The notes: a model not told the origin generated them from the sequence alone. A stretch of 64,000 nucleotides of DNA from Halovenus halobia (GCF_051414135.1 NZ_JBLKOA010000001.1:372001-436000), one strand, 5' to 3'. Shown: positions 8,519 through 17,754, numbered from the stretch's first letter. A program made the numbers and translations.

Positions 8519-9274
8519 GCCGTCATCGTCGGTCTTCTGTTCGACAGTCTCCTCGACGGTCTTCTCGACAGTTTCTGCAACGGTCTCTTCAACAGTATCT
8601 CCAACAGCATCTTCGACAGTTTCTTCGACGGTGTCCTCGACCTTCCCTTCGACAGCATCTTCGACAGTTTCTTCGACGGCGTCCTCGACCTTCCCTTCGA
8701 CAGCATCTTCGACAGTTTCTTCGACGGTGTCCTCGACCTTCCCTTCGACAGTCTCCGCGACCGTCTTCTCGACTGTCTCCTCAACCTTGTCCTCGACCGT
8801 TTCAGCAACTGTCTCTTCGACGGCACCCTCGACAGTTTCGCCGACAGTATCCTCGACAGCTCCTTCGACAGTTTCACCGACAGTGTCCTCCATCGTCCCC
8901 TCGACAGATTCGGTGACGCTCGTTTCAACCTGCTTTTCCACAGCGTCCTCGACGCTTTTCTCGACTGACTCGGTAACGCTCGTTTCGACCTGCTTCTCGA
9001 CTGCAGTCTCGACGCTCTCGTTGACGGAGTCGTCGACTTGCTTGCCGACAGTTTCCTCGACGCTTCGCTCGACTGTCTCTTCGACGGCCTGAGTCATCCA
9101 CTCGGGATCAAATCGTGCCATCTTCCAGACAACGTGCAGGGCGTAGGAGACGATTATCCCAACACCGAAGGCAATCCCTGTGGACTGGCCAACGACGGCC
9201 ATCATCCCCAGCGCAAGGAAAAGTAACACTCCGTAACCGAGGTCGACTGCCATATCTACTCTCGACGGATCCAT
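8498..9274 (-). CDS. Membrane protein with long V-E-x-x tetrad repeats
   Basis: 258 aa. Residues ~8-50 hold two membrane spans (YGVLLFLALGMMAVVG and IAFGVGIIVSYALHVVW). From about residue 60 to 245 the protein is almost wholly tetrads starting with Val and Glu (VEET, VEDA, VEGK, VGDT). Valine every fourth residue predicts a long acidic helix with a continuous Val stripe, perhaps a coiled coil. Three near-identical tandem 48-bp units lie at 8605-8748. Net charge is extremely negative. No catalytic motif is present. A cytoplasmic or external stalk anchored by the N-terminus is inferred. Its end overlaps the metallophosphatase gene by 21 bases. Confidence 0.8.
   Translation of the reverse strand: MDPSRVDMAVDLGYGVLLFLALGMMAVVGQSTGIAFGVGIIVSYALHVVWKMARFDPEWMTQAVEETVERSVEETVGKQVDDSVNESVETAVEKQVETSVTESVEKSVEDAVEKQVETSVTESVEGTMEDTVGETVEGAVEDTVGETVEGAVEETVAETVEDKVEETVEKTVAETVEGKVEDTVEETVEDAVEGKVEDAVEETVEDAVEGKVEDTVEETVEDAVGDTVEETVAETVEKTVEETVEQKTDDDGSADAQS
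8605..8748. repeat. Three tandem 48-bp repeats inside the V-E protein gene
   Basis: Units at 8605-8652, 8653-8700 and 8701-8748 each begin CAGCATCTTCGACAG and differ by one base (GGTGT against GGCGT) in the middle unit. Each encodes one 16-residue block of the V-E repeat (VEETVEDAVEGKVED plus T or A). Such near-identity among otherwise diverged tetrads points to recent slippage or unequal recombination. Confidence 0.9.
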
Positions 9275-9316
9275 ACCCCTACTTCTCTATCACGGGATTA
9301 AGCAGTTCCGAAGCAC

Positions 9317-11137
9317 CTACAGCGCCACAAGCAAGACCAGTGTTAACACGGCAACGAGAATCAGTACTGACGTACCGACGCCAGCGCGGATGTACAGCCG
9401 CGAAATCGACCCACCGTCCGCAGAGATGTCTTCTCGTGCGAACGCTGGCTGTAACGAGCGCGGTAACTGCCTGCTAACTCGAAGGACGACGGACACTGGA
9501 TTGGACCCTGCCCAGTAACAGAGGCGGACGAACCGCACTGCAACGCGGTCGACCGCCGCGAACAGTTCGGTGGTGCCGACGATGACTCCTCGGCCGCCGT
9601 AGAAGGCCACGCGGTTGTAGACTGCGTCGATATCGGGCACACGACCGATGTGATGCAGCGGGCCACGCAATATCGCGAAGCCGACGAGTCCAGCAAGCGC
9701 CAGCCCCACACCCTCGACGACGTGTGGCACCGTGAACGTGGTGTACTCGTAGGCTTCTGCGGGCACCGGGAGAATTGTAACCAGCAGGTTCGGTGCCACA
9801 CCGAAGGCAACACACAAGCCTGCGACCGAGACCATCGCGACGCTCTGTCCTGTGTTCGCGTCTTTCACCTCGCCGGTGTACTCGCCCTCGATGAAGGCGA
9901 AGTAGCCGAGTTTGATGAACGAAAGGAAGGTCCCGACTCCACCAATCAGCAACAGAATCCACAGCGCTTCTAGCTTCTTCTTGTCGGCCGCGCCGATAAT
10001 CATCCCCTTCGAGACGAAGCCGTTGAAGCCAGGGAAGCCAGCAATCGACAGTGCTGCGACGGCGAACGTTATCGCCGTGAGCGGCATCTTCCGACCGAGG
10101 CCACCGACCTCGTCGAGGCTCTCCTTGCCGGTGCGATAGATGATGACGCCGACTGCCATGAACAACAGCGCTTTGTAGAGAATGTGATTGAAGACGTGAC
10201 CGAACGCACCGGCAGTGGCGAGGGCGTCGTAGTAGTACTTCGAGCCACCGTAGCCGATTGCCGCACCGCCGAGTCCGACACCCGCGACCATGTAGCCGAC
10301 CTGTGACTGGATGTGATAGGAGAGCAGTCGGCGCATATCTGACTGCAACAACGCGGCGAAGGCACCGAAGACGGCCATCGCGCCGCCCATGTACGCAATC
10401 CAGAGGTGACCGTCAGGGAAGGCGCGGAACATTCCGTAAACGCCCGTCTTCGTCGTGAAGACACAGAGGAAGACACTCGCGGCGATATGCGGGCGCGGAT
10501 AGGTGTCCGGAAGCCACGCGTGCAGTCCGACAAAGCCAACGTTGACGCCGATACCGACGGCGGCGAGTGCGGCCGGGATTCCGCTTACGATACCGGGATT
10601 CGCGGCGAACGCCACAGAGCCAACTTCGACGTAGTGCCAGACGATGGCGGCGAGCAGGAGGCTCCCACCGATTCCGTGCAACACGGCGTACCGGAAGCCA
10701 GCCCGGACTGCCGCGCCGCCGTAGTGCCAGACCAGCAGCGTGCTGGTGACTGCCATCAACTCCCAGAAGAAGACGAGTGTGAGCCAGTCACCAGCGTACA
10801 CTGTCCCGATACTGGTTCCGACGTACGAGAGTGCAATCGCGGTCTGGATATTCTCGGCGTCACTGGCGTAGGAGTAGAGCACGGCAACGACGCCAATAAT
10901 ACCGAAAATCAGCCCCATCAGTCGCGAGAAGGGGTCGACGTTGTAGATGATGGCGTCGAACGCGCCGAACAGCAGCACTTCCACGTGCGCGCCCTCGGGG
11001 ACGAACCACGAAATTGCGGCGACCCCACCCGTGGCGAGGATGCCAATTCCGTGGGCGATTCGACGTTGCGGAATCACTGCCATCAGTAGTGCTGCGGCGA
11101 GGACGAACACCGCCGGGGGAACGATATCGAGCACCAT
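9317..11137 (-). CDS. Mrp-type antiporter ND5/NuoL-M-like proton-conducting subunit (third copy)
   Basis: 606 aa, ~14 membrane spans. The Pfam proton-antiporter-M core runs from about residue 100 to 400, with LVFFWELMAVTSTLLVWHY (functional Glu) and HAWLPDTYPRPHIAASVF (the broken-helix region after the Lys/His channel residues). The start at 11137 (MVLDIVPPAVFV) is taken because it overlaps the previous stop in TGATG; the 40 upstream in-frame codons look like out-of-frame sequence. It forms part of the proton/cation channel of the complex encoded by the whole operon. The C-terminal ~100 residues include two extra spans. It is the last gene of the operon. Confidence 0.85.
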   Translation of the reverse strand: MVLDIVPPAVFVLAAALLMAVIPQRRIAHGIGILATGGVAAISWFVPEGAHVEVLLFGAFDAIIYNVDPFSRLMGLIFGIIGVVAVLYSYASDAENIQTAIALSYVGTSIGTVYAGDWLTLVFFWELMAVTSTLLVWHYGGAAVRAGFRYAVLHGIGGSLLLAAIVWHYVEVGSVAFAANPGIVSGIPAALAAVGIGVNVGFVGLHAWLPDTYPRPHIAASVFLCVFTTKTGVYGMFRAFPDGHLWIAYMGGAMAVFGAFAALLQSDMRRLLSYHIQSQVGYMVAGVGLGGAAIGYGGSKYYYDALATAGAFGHVFNHILYKALLFMAVGVIIYRTGKESLDEVGGLGRKMPLTAITFAVAALSIAGFPGFNGFVSKGMIIGAADKKKLEALWILLLIGGVGTFLSFIKLGYFAFIEGEYTGEVKDANTGQSVAMVSVAGLCVAFGVAPNLLVTILPVPAEAYEYTTFTVPHVVEGVGLALAGLVGFAILRGPLHHIGRVPDIDAVYNRVAFYGGRGVIVGTTELFAAVDRVAVRFVRLCYWAGSNPVSVVLRVSRQLPRSLQPAFAREDISADGGSISRLYIRAGVGTSVLILVAVLTLVLLVAL

Positions 11138-12837
11138 CAGCTCATCACCTCCTCGGCGACAACCTCGATGAGTTCGAGGAAGCCTGTCTCGTACGGGACG
11201 ATTCCAAGGACAATTGCGCCCGCTGCGATGACGAGAATTGGCCCGAGCATCAGCCACGAGCCTTCCTGACCGGTCCAGCCGACGCGCTCCCAGCCACCCG
11301 GCCCCGGGCCGCCGTGATGGTCGTGGTGGTCATCGTCGTGGGCTTCTGTCTCGTCATCGTGAGCCTCGCCGCCTTCAGCACGACTTCCGCCGTCGGTGGC
11401 GACAGCCTCCTCACTCGCTCGTCCGCCAAATGAGCCCCCGATCAACGGCTTCGCGTCCGCGGAGTCGTGGGACTCGAAGAAGGCTCCGTAGACGATGGGC
11501 CAGAAATACGCGATGTTGAGCACGCCGGAGATGAGCAGTATCACCGCGAAGATTGACTGCCCTGCCTGGACCGAGCCAAGCAGCAGGAACCACTTGCTGA
11601 CGAACCCAGCTACCAGCGGAATTCCGGCCATCCCTGCCGCCGCGACAGCGAAGGCAGCCATCGTCAGCGGCATCCGTTTCCCGATACCGTCCATCTCGCT
11701 GATGTAGTCGGTGTGGGTTTCGACGTGGATGAATCCGGCACAGAAGAACAGGGTGAGCTTCATGAACGCGTGTGCGGGGATGTGCAACAGCGCCCCCCAG
11801 ATAACGAATCGCAGACCATCACCGCCGCTGGTGACGGCCGGCCCCACGAGTGCTAACCCGAGGACGATGTAGGACAACTGGCTCACCGTCGAGTACGCCA
11901 GCCTGCGCTTGAGTCGGTCCTGTCTGAGCGCGATGACACTCGCCACCGTGAGGGTAAAGGCAGCGACGGCGGCCAGCGGCAACCCGAGGCCGAACTGGCT
12001 CATCGCGTTGGGTCCGTACACCTCCAGAACGAGGCGCGCAATGCCGAACACACCGCTTTTGACGACTGCGACAGCGTGCAGTAGTCCCGAGACTGGTGTT
12101 GGCGCAACCATCGCGTCCGGTAGCCAGGAGTGCAACGGCATCAGCCCGGCTTTCACGCCGAAGCCAGTTGCCAGCAAGGCGAACGCAGCCTTGGCCAGCG
12201 CGGGGTCGGCGTTGGCAAGCGCCTGCCCTGTTTCTCCGAACGTCGTCGTTCCGGCGAGGACGAATACCAGTGCCGTCCCGCCGAGCACGAGCACACCCCC
12301 GCCGAAGAAGGTGTACGCGAGATACTTCCGGCCAGCGGCCCTGGCCTCGGGGTCCTCGTTGTGGGCAACCAGTGGATACGTCGCCACCGACAGCAGTTCG
12401 TAGAAGACGAAAATTGTCAGGAGGTTCTTCGCGAAAGCGACGCCGACTGCTGCCGAGAGACTCGCGGCGAAGGCCGCGAAGAATCGCGTCTGGGAGTGCT
12501 CCTCCAGCCCGCGCATGTACCCTGCCGCGTAGAAAGCGGTGAAAATCCACAGCAAACTGGCCAGCGTGGCGAAAATCATGCCCAGCGGGTCGGCCTGCAG
12601 TGCAAACTCGATACCGCCGCCACCGCCAACCAATGGTCCCATCGACCACTCGTATCTCGTTCCGTCGAGCACGCCCGGCAGCATACTGACTATGATGGCG
12701 AACTTCGTCAGCGCCGCCAGCACCGACCAGCCCTCCCGGACGTTCGGGCGATTGTGCGAGGCGATGATGAAGACAATCGCAATTGCCGAGGATAACACCG
12801 CAAGCAGCGGTCGTGGGTCTGCGACGACTTCTGTCAT
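11137..12837 (-). CDS. mnhD: Mrp antiporter subunit D-like protein with His/Asp-rich loop
   Basis: 566 aa, ND5/NuoM-like with ~14 spans. FVFYELLSVATYPLVAH holds the conserved Glu, and KAGLMPLHSWLPDAMVAPTPVSGLLHA the Lys/His/Pro channel helix. It conducts protons or Na+ with its two paralogues. Between the penultimate and last spans (about residues 470-530) there is a long hydrophilic insert with HDDETEAHDDDHHDHHGG, unusual for the family and absent from the other two copies. It overlaps both neighbours (ATGA and TGATG junctions), so translation is coupled. Confidence 0.87.
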   Translation of the reverse strand: MTEVVADPRPLLAVLSSAIAIVFIIASHNRPNVREGWSVLAALTKFAIIVSMLPGVLDGTRYEWSMGPLVGGGGGIEFALQADPLGMIFATLASLLWIFTAFYAAGYMRGLEEHSQTRFFAAFAASLSAAVGVAFAKNLLTIFVFYELLSVATYPLVAHNEDPEARAAGRKYLAYTFFGGGVLVLGGTALVFVLAGTTTFGETGQALANADPALAKAAFALLATGFGVKAGLMPLHSWLPDAMVAPTPVSGLLHAVAVVKSGVFGIARLVLEVYGPNAMSQFGLGLPLAAVAAFTLTVASVIALRQDRLKRRLAYSTVSQLSYIVLGLALVGPAVTSGGDGLRFVIWGALLHIPAHAFMKLTLFFCAGFIHVETHTDYISEMDGIGKRMPLTMAAFAVAAAGMAGIPLVAGFVSKWFLLLGSVQAGQSIFAVILLISGVLNIAYFWPIVYGAFFESHDSADAKPLIGGSFGGRASEEAVATDGGSRAEGGEAHDDETEAHDDDHHDHHGGPGPGGWERVGWTGQEGSWLMLGPILVIAAGAIVLGIVPYETGFLELIEVVAEEVMS

Positions 12838-14438
12838 GCTGTCACCTCTGGTGCGGACTCGGCGACTGCTTGCCAGACTGGGTCGAGCAGCGCGGCGAGG
12901 TCTGCCCCGAGGAATCCGAGGCTCACCGCGAGTATCGCAGCCGTCACTCCGACACCAGCCATCCCATACGAAAGCGTCTCGCCGCCGTCAGCGACGACAG
13001 ATGTGAGCTCAGCGTCGGCGTCAGCCCGGATGTCGGAGCTGAAGTACAGTTTTTCGAGCAGTTGTGCCGTGTACAGAAGCGACAGCACCGTACTGGCGAA
13101 GATGACGGCCACGACTGCCCAAAGTTGTGCGTTGACGGCTCCGACGCCGATGTACCACTTGCCGACGAACCCAACCGACGGCGGGACGCCGACGAGGCTG
13201 AGTCCGAGCACGGCCATCGAGCCAGCGACGAACGGTCGACGACTCGCGAGACCGGCGTACTCCTCCAGTGTCCGTGCGCCTTCACCTGCCGCGAGTGAGC
13301 CTGCGGCGGCGAACAGCCCACTCTTGATGACCGCGTGGCCGACGAGGTGGACCGCCGTACCGTAGACCGCAAACTGTGTTGCCCGCTCGCCAGCGGCCGG
13401 GTGGACAGCGACGCAGATTGCGGCGAAAATCAGCCCGAACTGTGCCACCGAGGAGTAGGCAAACACTCGCTTGACACGGCGTTGCATCGCCGCAAGGGAA
13501 CTGCCGACGACGACGCTCACACACGCCAGCACGAGGACGGCTTCGAGGAGGCGGCGGTTCACGGCAAAGAAGTCGGGCGTGAACACCATCCACGTGATTC
13601 GTGCGAAGGCATAGGCCGACGAGGTGGAGGCAAGCGCCGAGATATAGACAGTCACTGCGTCAGGTGCCTCGGAGTAGGCGTCAGGTTGCCAGGTGTGTAG
13701 CGGGAAAATTGCGGATTTCGTCGCCAATCCAACCGCGATGAAGCCAAACCCGGCCACTACAAGTGGTTCGCTGTACAGCGCCCCGTCGAACCACGGCGCT
13801 TCGCCCGCGAGCGACCGCGACACGTCGACCATGTTCAATGCGCCCGTTTCGAGGAAGACGTAGCCGACACCGATCAGGTAGATTGACGCGCCGGTTGTCC
13901 CGACGACGAGATACTTCAGCGACGCGACGGCAGATTCGACGTCTCGACCAGTCGAGACCAGTGCGTAGGTCGCCAGCCCGACGATTTCGAGGAAGACAAA
14001 CAGGTTGAACAGGTCGCCGGTGAGCGCGACACCCATCAGCCCGCCGGTCATGATGAGGTAGACGGTATAGAAGACGTTCCCGCGAGGACCGGCGTGTCGC
14101 GAGTATACGAGCACGCCGAGGGCAACGGCAGCGATGAGGATAACGACGAGTCCGGAGAGCGCGTCCCCGACCAGTTCGATACCGACGGTGAAGTTGGTCG
14201 TTCCGCCGTCGACGGTGATGGTCTTGCGCCCGAACGTCTCGCCGCCGAGGATGTGAACGAGTCGGTCACCACCGACGTAAATTGCGTAGGCGAGTCTGGC
14301 GGCCAGCGCAGCCTCGACGGCCAAGATAACCGCGGCGACCCACCAGCCGCTGTGGTCGCGGACGAGTCCAGCACCCAGCGACAGCCCGGAGCCAACGAGC
14401 GGGAGGACGATAACCAGTCCGAGCAGGTAATCACTCAT
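12834..14438 (-). CDS. mnhD: Mrp antiporter subunit D-like protein
   Basis: 534 aa from the ATG at 14438 (MSDYLLGLVIVLPLVGSGL), which overlaps the mrpC end by 8 bases; the upstream 21 in-frame codons are polar and unlike the family. ND5/NuoM core features are LFVFLEIVGLATYALVS (Glu) and KSAIFPLHTWQPDAYSEAPDAV (Lys/His/Pro). About 14 spans are predicted. It is the first of the three large channel subunits and overlaps the next gene by ATGA. Confidence 0.87.
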   Translation of the reverse strand: MSDYLLGLVIVLPLVGSGLSLGAGLVRDHSGWWVAAVILAVEAALAARLAYAIYVGGDRLVHILGGETFGRKTITVDGGTTNFTVGIELVGDALSGLVVILIAAVALGVLVYSRHAGPRGNVFYTVYLIMTGGLMGVALTGDLFNLFVFLEIVGLATYALVSTGRDVESAVASLKYLVVGTTGASIYLIGVGYVFLETGALNMVDVSRSLAGEAPWFDGALYSEPLVVAGFGFIAVGLATKSAIFPLHTWQPDAYSEAPDAVTVYISALASTSSAYAFARITWMVFTPDFFAVNRRLLEAVLVLACVSVVVGSSLAAMQRRVKRVFAYSSVAQFGLIFAAICVAVHPAAGERATQFAVYGTAVHLVGHAVIKSGLFAAAGSLAAGEGARTLEEYAGLASRRPFVAGSMAVLGLSLVGVPPSVGFVGKWYIGVGAVNAQLWAVVAVIFASTVLSLLYTAQLLEKLYFSSDIRADADAELTSVVADGGETLSYGMAGVGVTAAILAVSLGFLGADLAALLDPVWQAVAESAPEVTA

Positions 14439-14787
14439 CGGCACGCACCTCCCGGAGTGTCTCCTCGTCGAGTGTCCCGTACTCGGAATAAATGCGGACA
14501 ATCAGCGACAGCGCCACCGCAGTGAGGGCAACGCCAACGACGATTGCTGTTAGCACGATGACCTGTGGCAGCGGACTCGCGTACAGGCCGTCGCCGTCGA
14601 TGACTGGCGAAGAGCCGCCCTCGACGAACGCAGCGGTTATGAAAAACAGGAAGATAGCGGTCTGGAAGATACTCAGCCCAATCACCTTCTTCACCATATT
14701 TGGGCTTGCAATGAGGATGTACAGCCCGATTGCGATAAGCGCCGCCACGAGTACGTAGGTATAGCGGTTTGCGAACGTCTCAATCAT
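14431..14787 (-). CDS. mnhC: Mrp antiporter subunit C (NuoK-like)
   Basis: 118 aa, three membrane spans. The NuoK-type pattern is clear: GLYILIASPNMVKKVIGLSIFQTAIFLFFI carries the buried polar residues, and PLPQVIVLTAIVVGVALTAVAL the third span. It overlaps mnhB by 8 bases and the first mnhD-like gene by 8. Start ATG at 14787. Confidence 0.9.
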   Translation of the reverse strand: MIETFANRYTYVLVAALIAIGLYILIASPNMVKKVIGLSIFQTAIFLFFITAAFVEGGSSPVIDGDGLYASPLPQVIVLTAIVVGVALTAVALSLIVRIYSEYGTLDEETLREVRADE

Positions 14788-15265
14788 CGGTATTCACCTC
14801 TTCGTCCTCGGCTGTGAATCCCGAGGCGATGGCGAAAAATAGACCGGTGACGATACCGGCGACGATGGGTGCAATGCTGAGGATTTCGACGCCCTCGAGG
14901 GCGTACTTGGTCTTGATTCCGAGTTCCTTCTTGAACACCGGATGTGCGAGGAAGGCGTCGCCGTACAGCATCGGAATCAGGCCGATGAGTGCGAACATCG
15001 CGACCCCGCCGGCGGTCAGCAGGACCAGCGTCTGGTTTTGTACCCAGTCTCGGGTCGGCTCGATACCGAACGCGAAGGCAATCATCAGGATGGTTGCCCC
15101 GGCGATAGCGCCACCCTGGAAGCCACCGCCCGAGGAGTCGGCGCTGTGAAACATCAAAAAGAGACCGTAGGTGAGCGAGAACGGCGCGACCAGTCGGACG
15201 GTCGTCATGATAATCTGGCTCTCGACGTAGGCGGACACGTCGCGGTCGCCCTCGGCGTTACTCAT
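14780..15265 (-). CDS. mnhB: Mrp antiporter subunit B
   Basis: 161 aa, four spans. The family motif SADSSGGGFQGGAIAGA is at about residues 42-58, and the last span contains VAGIVTGLFFAIASGF. The soluble N-terminal 20 residues are acidic. It overlaps the DUF4040 gene upstream and mnhC downstream by 8 bases each. Confidence 0.9.
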   Translation of the reverse strand: MSNAEGDRDVSAYVESQIIMTTVRLVAPFSLTYGLFLMFHSADSSGGGFQGGAIAGATILMIAFAFGIEPTRDWVQNQTLVLLTAGGVAMFALIGLIPMLYGDAFLAHPVFKKELGIKTKYALEGVEILSIAPIVAGIVTGLFFAIASGFTAEDEEVNTDD

Positions 15266-15800
15266 TGGTAAACACCTCCCGTTTCAGCACCAAAAGAGCA
15301 GCCATGCCGGCCAGGAAGACGACCATCGCCTCGCCGAAGGTATCGAACCCACGGTAGCCGGCGAGCACGGCCGTCACAGCGTTTTTGACGCCGGTGTCGT
15401 CGTATGCGTTGTCGATGTAATACTGCGTGATTGCGGGATTGTCCCACGCAATGGCTGGGTCACCGACGACGGGGAACTCGGTAATCGTCAGCAACAGGAC
15501 GGCGAACAGACCGGTACAGACGAGCAGTGCCGGGACGTTTGGCCGCTCGATGGCCCGGTTGTGGTCCTGGCGAACGGTACGGGTAACTGTCAACAACAAC
15601 AGCAACGTCGTCACGCCGGCACCAATTGCCGCCTCGGTCATCGCCACGTCCGGCGCGAGCAAGAAGGCGTAGAACAGCGCCATTCCGAGGCTGTACGCTC
15701 CGGAGATGATGATTACCGCCAGGATGTCCCGAAGTACGGCTGCCGCGAGCGCCGTCACGAGGATAAACACGAACAGGACAGCGCCGAACGCCGAAATCAT
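15258..15800 (-). CDS. DUF4040/MrpB N-terminal-like subunit (MbhD-MbhE type)
   Basis: 180 aa, about five spans. The DUF4040 part (residues ~5-75) has AVIIISGAYSLGMALFYAF and LAPDVAMTEAAIGAGV, which in bacteria forms the C-terminus of the large MrpA. The second half, with YRGFDTFGEAMVVFLAGMAALLVL, matches MbhE/MrpB N-terminal. So the MrpA C-terminal functions are here carried by a separate small protein. It overlaps mnhG and mnhB by 4 and 8 bases. Confidence 0.85.
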   Translation of the reverse strand: MISAFGAVLFVFILVTALAAAVLRDILAVIIISGAYSLGMALFYAFLLAPDVAMTEAAIGAGVTTLLLLLTVTRTVRQDHNRAIERPNVPALLVCTGLFAVLLLTITEFPVVGDPAIAWDNPAITQYYIDNAYDDTGVKNAVTAVLAGYRGFDTFGEAMVVFLAGMAALLVLKREVFTNE

Positions 15801-16255
15801 GCTGGCTCACCTCCCTCGCTCGGGTCCGGGTCGTCTGGAGCGGACTCGTCGGCGTCGGCTGTCGCCGCCGTCGGTTCCTCCGGGCCCTTTCGCTCGACGG
15901 ACCGGGTATGGTCAGCGGCGGCGAACAGGTCGCGGTCTGTCTGGTCGTCGTCTGTCGTCCACGGTTCGATCCCCTGCTCGTGGGCCGCGCGAGCAACAGC
16001 GTGGGCCGCGGTGGGGTTCGTCACGAAGATGAAAAACAACAGCAACACGGCCTTGATCGTCGTTGCGTTGACTCCGAGGGCCAGCACCACGCCCGCGAGC
16101 GTGAAGCCAGCACCGAGCGTATCTGCCTGTGAGGCCGTGTGCGAGCGTGCGTAGATGTCTGGAAGCCGCAACACGCCGACCGTCGAGATGAGGGTAAAAA
16201 ACAGCCCTATCGCGACCAGGCCCACTGCTCCGCCGGTCCTGACGGTTTCGATCAC
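15797..16255 (-). CDS. mnhG: Mrp antiporter subunit G
   Basis: 152 aa. The first ~95 residues are the MnhG domain with three spans and the motif VGVLRLPDIYARSHTASQAD. The last ~50 residues are an acidic, Pro-rich cytosolic tail (SAPDDPDPSEGGEPA) longer than in bacterial MnhG. It overlaps mnhF and the DUF4040 gene by 4 bases each. Confidence 0.92.
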   Translation of the reverse strand: MIETVRTGGAVGLVAIGLFFTLISTVGVLRLPDIYARSHTASQADTLGAGFTLAGVVLALGVNATTIKAVLLLFFIFVTNPTAAHAVARAAHEQGIEPWTTDDDQTDRDLFAAADHTRSVERKGPEEPTAATADADESAPDDPDPSEGGEPA

Positions 16256-16539
16256 AGCACACCACCCCGCTCGACGGTGAACTTCGAGATTGCCATGGCC
16301 ATCAGGAAGTTCAACAGTGCGTAGATGAGCGCGATGTCGAGCAGTGCGGTCTCACCGAGGGCGGCCGCCAGCAGCGCAAGCACGACCACCGTGTTCGTCC
16401 CGAGCACGTTGACCGCCAGCACTCGGTCCTGTGTCGTCGGCCCCTTGATAGCGCGGTACGTTAGCGCAATCGCCAGCACCATAAACAGCGCTGCTGCGCC
16501 GAGAAACACGTCTTCTATGAACGGCGTGACGGCGCTCAT
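16252..16539 (-). CDS. mnhF: Mrp antiporter subunit F
   Basis: 95 aa, three spans. The family signature is seen in YRAIKGPTTQDRVLAVNVLG, followed by ALLDIALIYALLNFLMAMAI. It overlaps mnhE and mnhG by 4 bases on either side, fitting strict translational coupling. Confidence 0.92.
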   Translation of the reverse strand: MSAVTPFIEDVFLGAAALFMVLAIALTYRAIKGPTTQDRVLAVNVLGTNTVVVLALLAAALGETALLDIALIYALLNFLMAMAISKFTVERGGVL

Positions 16540-17621
16540 TGGTCCCCCTCCGTCTCGTCGCTCTCATCCTCGTTTTCAGCTTCCGGCTGGAGATTTTCGG
16601 TGTCGCCGCGCTCCTGTGGCGTCGGGATTGCCATTGCGTCGCGTCCGTAGAACACGAACCTGACCGCTCGCTCCAGTCCGCCCTCGAACAGGTCCTCACG
16701 GACAGAGGGCAACAGTGTGTGGACGTAGAGATGGTCACCACGGACGCGGACCGTCAGTGTCCCCGGTGTGAGGGTGATACTATTTGCGAGCACTGTCACC
16801 GGAAGGCTGCCCCAGACGGCCGGCCTGACCTTCGTGAGCCGTGGGTCGATGGGCATACTCGGACGAAGAATCACCGCCGAAACGATGATGTTTGACTTGA
16901 TGATTTCCCAGAGCAGGTACGGCACGTAGACGAAATGTCTGAGCACGACCAGCAGCGTCGAGCTATCGGGGTCGCTGCTGAACGTGAGTCGAGACATACT
17001 CACCGCGACGATAGTTGCCGCCATGACGCCCGTTACCCACTCGAACCAGTAGAACGGGTTGGCTGCAAGCAGCATGTAGAAAAACAGCGAGGCAACGAAG
17101 GTAGCACCGAATCGGAGCGGCGAACTGCCTGTCAGTAGCGGGCCCCGCCGTGTCTGTCTGGTCACTGACGCAATCTCGTAGCTAATCCCGAGGTCGTCGA
17201 GTTCGTTTGCCAGCGGCCGGAGCAACGGCGACCCGACACCAGGGTCGTACTCGGGGTCGAGGACGATCGTGTCGAGCTCTCGAGCCTGTAGTTCCCTGTC
17301 CAGTGCCCGCGCCACGTCCTCTGGGCTGAACAGATACTCCTCCAGTCCGACGTGGTTCGTTTCGATGGTCAGCGCGTTACTATCGTCGCCCGCGTCTTCT
17401 TCCGCCCAGATTTCCGCGCGGCTGAGCAGGTCATCGGCCGCCTCGGTATCTCGACGGAGTTCTGTCGTCGGCACGTCGCCACTCGCCACGTCTGGCGCGT
17501 GGACGACCACGAACCGGACAGTTCCTGAGCCGTCTGCTAACGCCTCTGAAACGGCGTACTCGACTGTCTGCCGGAGCGTCTCGGTCTCTGAGATAGGGAC
17601 GAGCAGCTTGTTAGCGGACAT
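16536..17621 (-). CDS. mnhE: Mrp antiporter subunit E fused to an N-terminal UspA-like domain
   Basis: 361 aa, about twice the bacterial MnhE. Residues ~1-150 look like a universal-stress-protein alpha/beta fold (KLLVPISETETLRQTVEYAV at the start, LDTIVLDPEYDPGVGSPLL before the end). Residues ~165-325 are the MnhE domain with two or three spans and PVTVLANSITLTPGTLTVRV, the classic MnhE signature. The last 35 residues are acidic. It is the first gene of the operon (E-F-G-DUF4040-B-C-D-D-D), and its promoter must lie in 17622-17783, shared with the divergent DUF2103 gene. Confidence 0.9.
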   Translation of the reverse strand: MSANKLLVPISETETLRQTVEYAVSEALADGSGTVRFVVVHAPDVASGDVPTTELRRDTEAADDLLSRAEIWAEEDAGDDSNALTIETNHVGLEEYLFSPEDVARALDRELQARELDTIVLDPEYDPGVGSPLLRPLANELDDLGISYEIASVTRQTRRGPLLTGSSPLRFGATFVASLFFYMLLAANPFYWFEWVTGVMAATIVAVSMSRLTFSSDPDSSTLLVVLRHFVYVPYLLWEIIKSNIIVSAVILRPSMPIDPRLTKVRPAVWGSLPVTVLANSITLTPGTLTVRVRGDHLYVHTLLPSVREDLFEGGLERAVRFVFYGRDAMAIPTPQERGDTENLQPEAENEDESDETEGDQ

Positions 17622-17754
17622 ATTTGCTCCGTTGTCGACGGACGGATGCGCTCAGTTCCATCACTACGCTCTTAGTTGCCCATGTGTGGGTTGCAACGAA
17701 AACAATTTCGCTCTCATGTGGCCGCCAATGGGTGCCGTGAGTCGAAACGCGACG

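Noticed and set aside
8605..8748. Regular 48-bp repeats that could look like a CRISPR array
   Set aside because: There are no spacers; repeats are contiguous, in frame and encode the V-E repeat.
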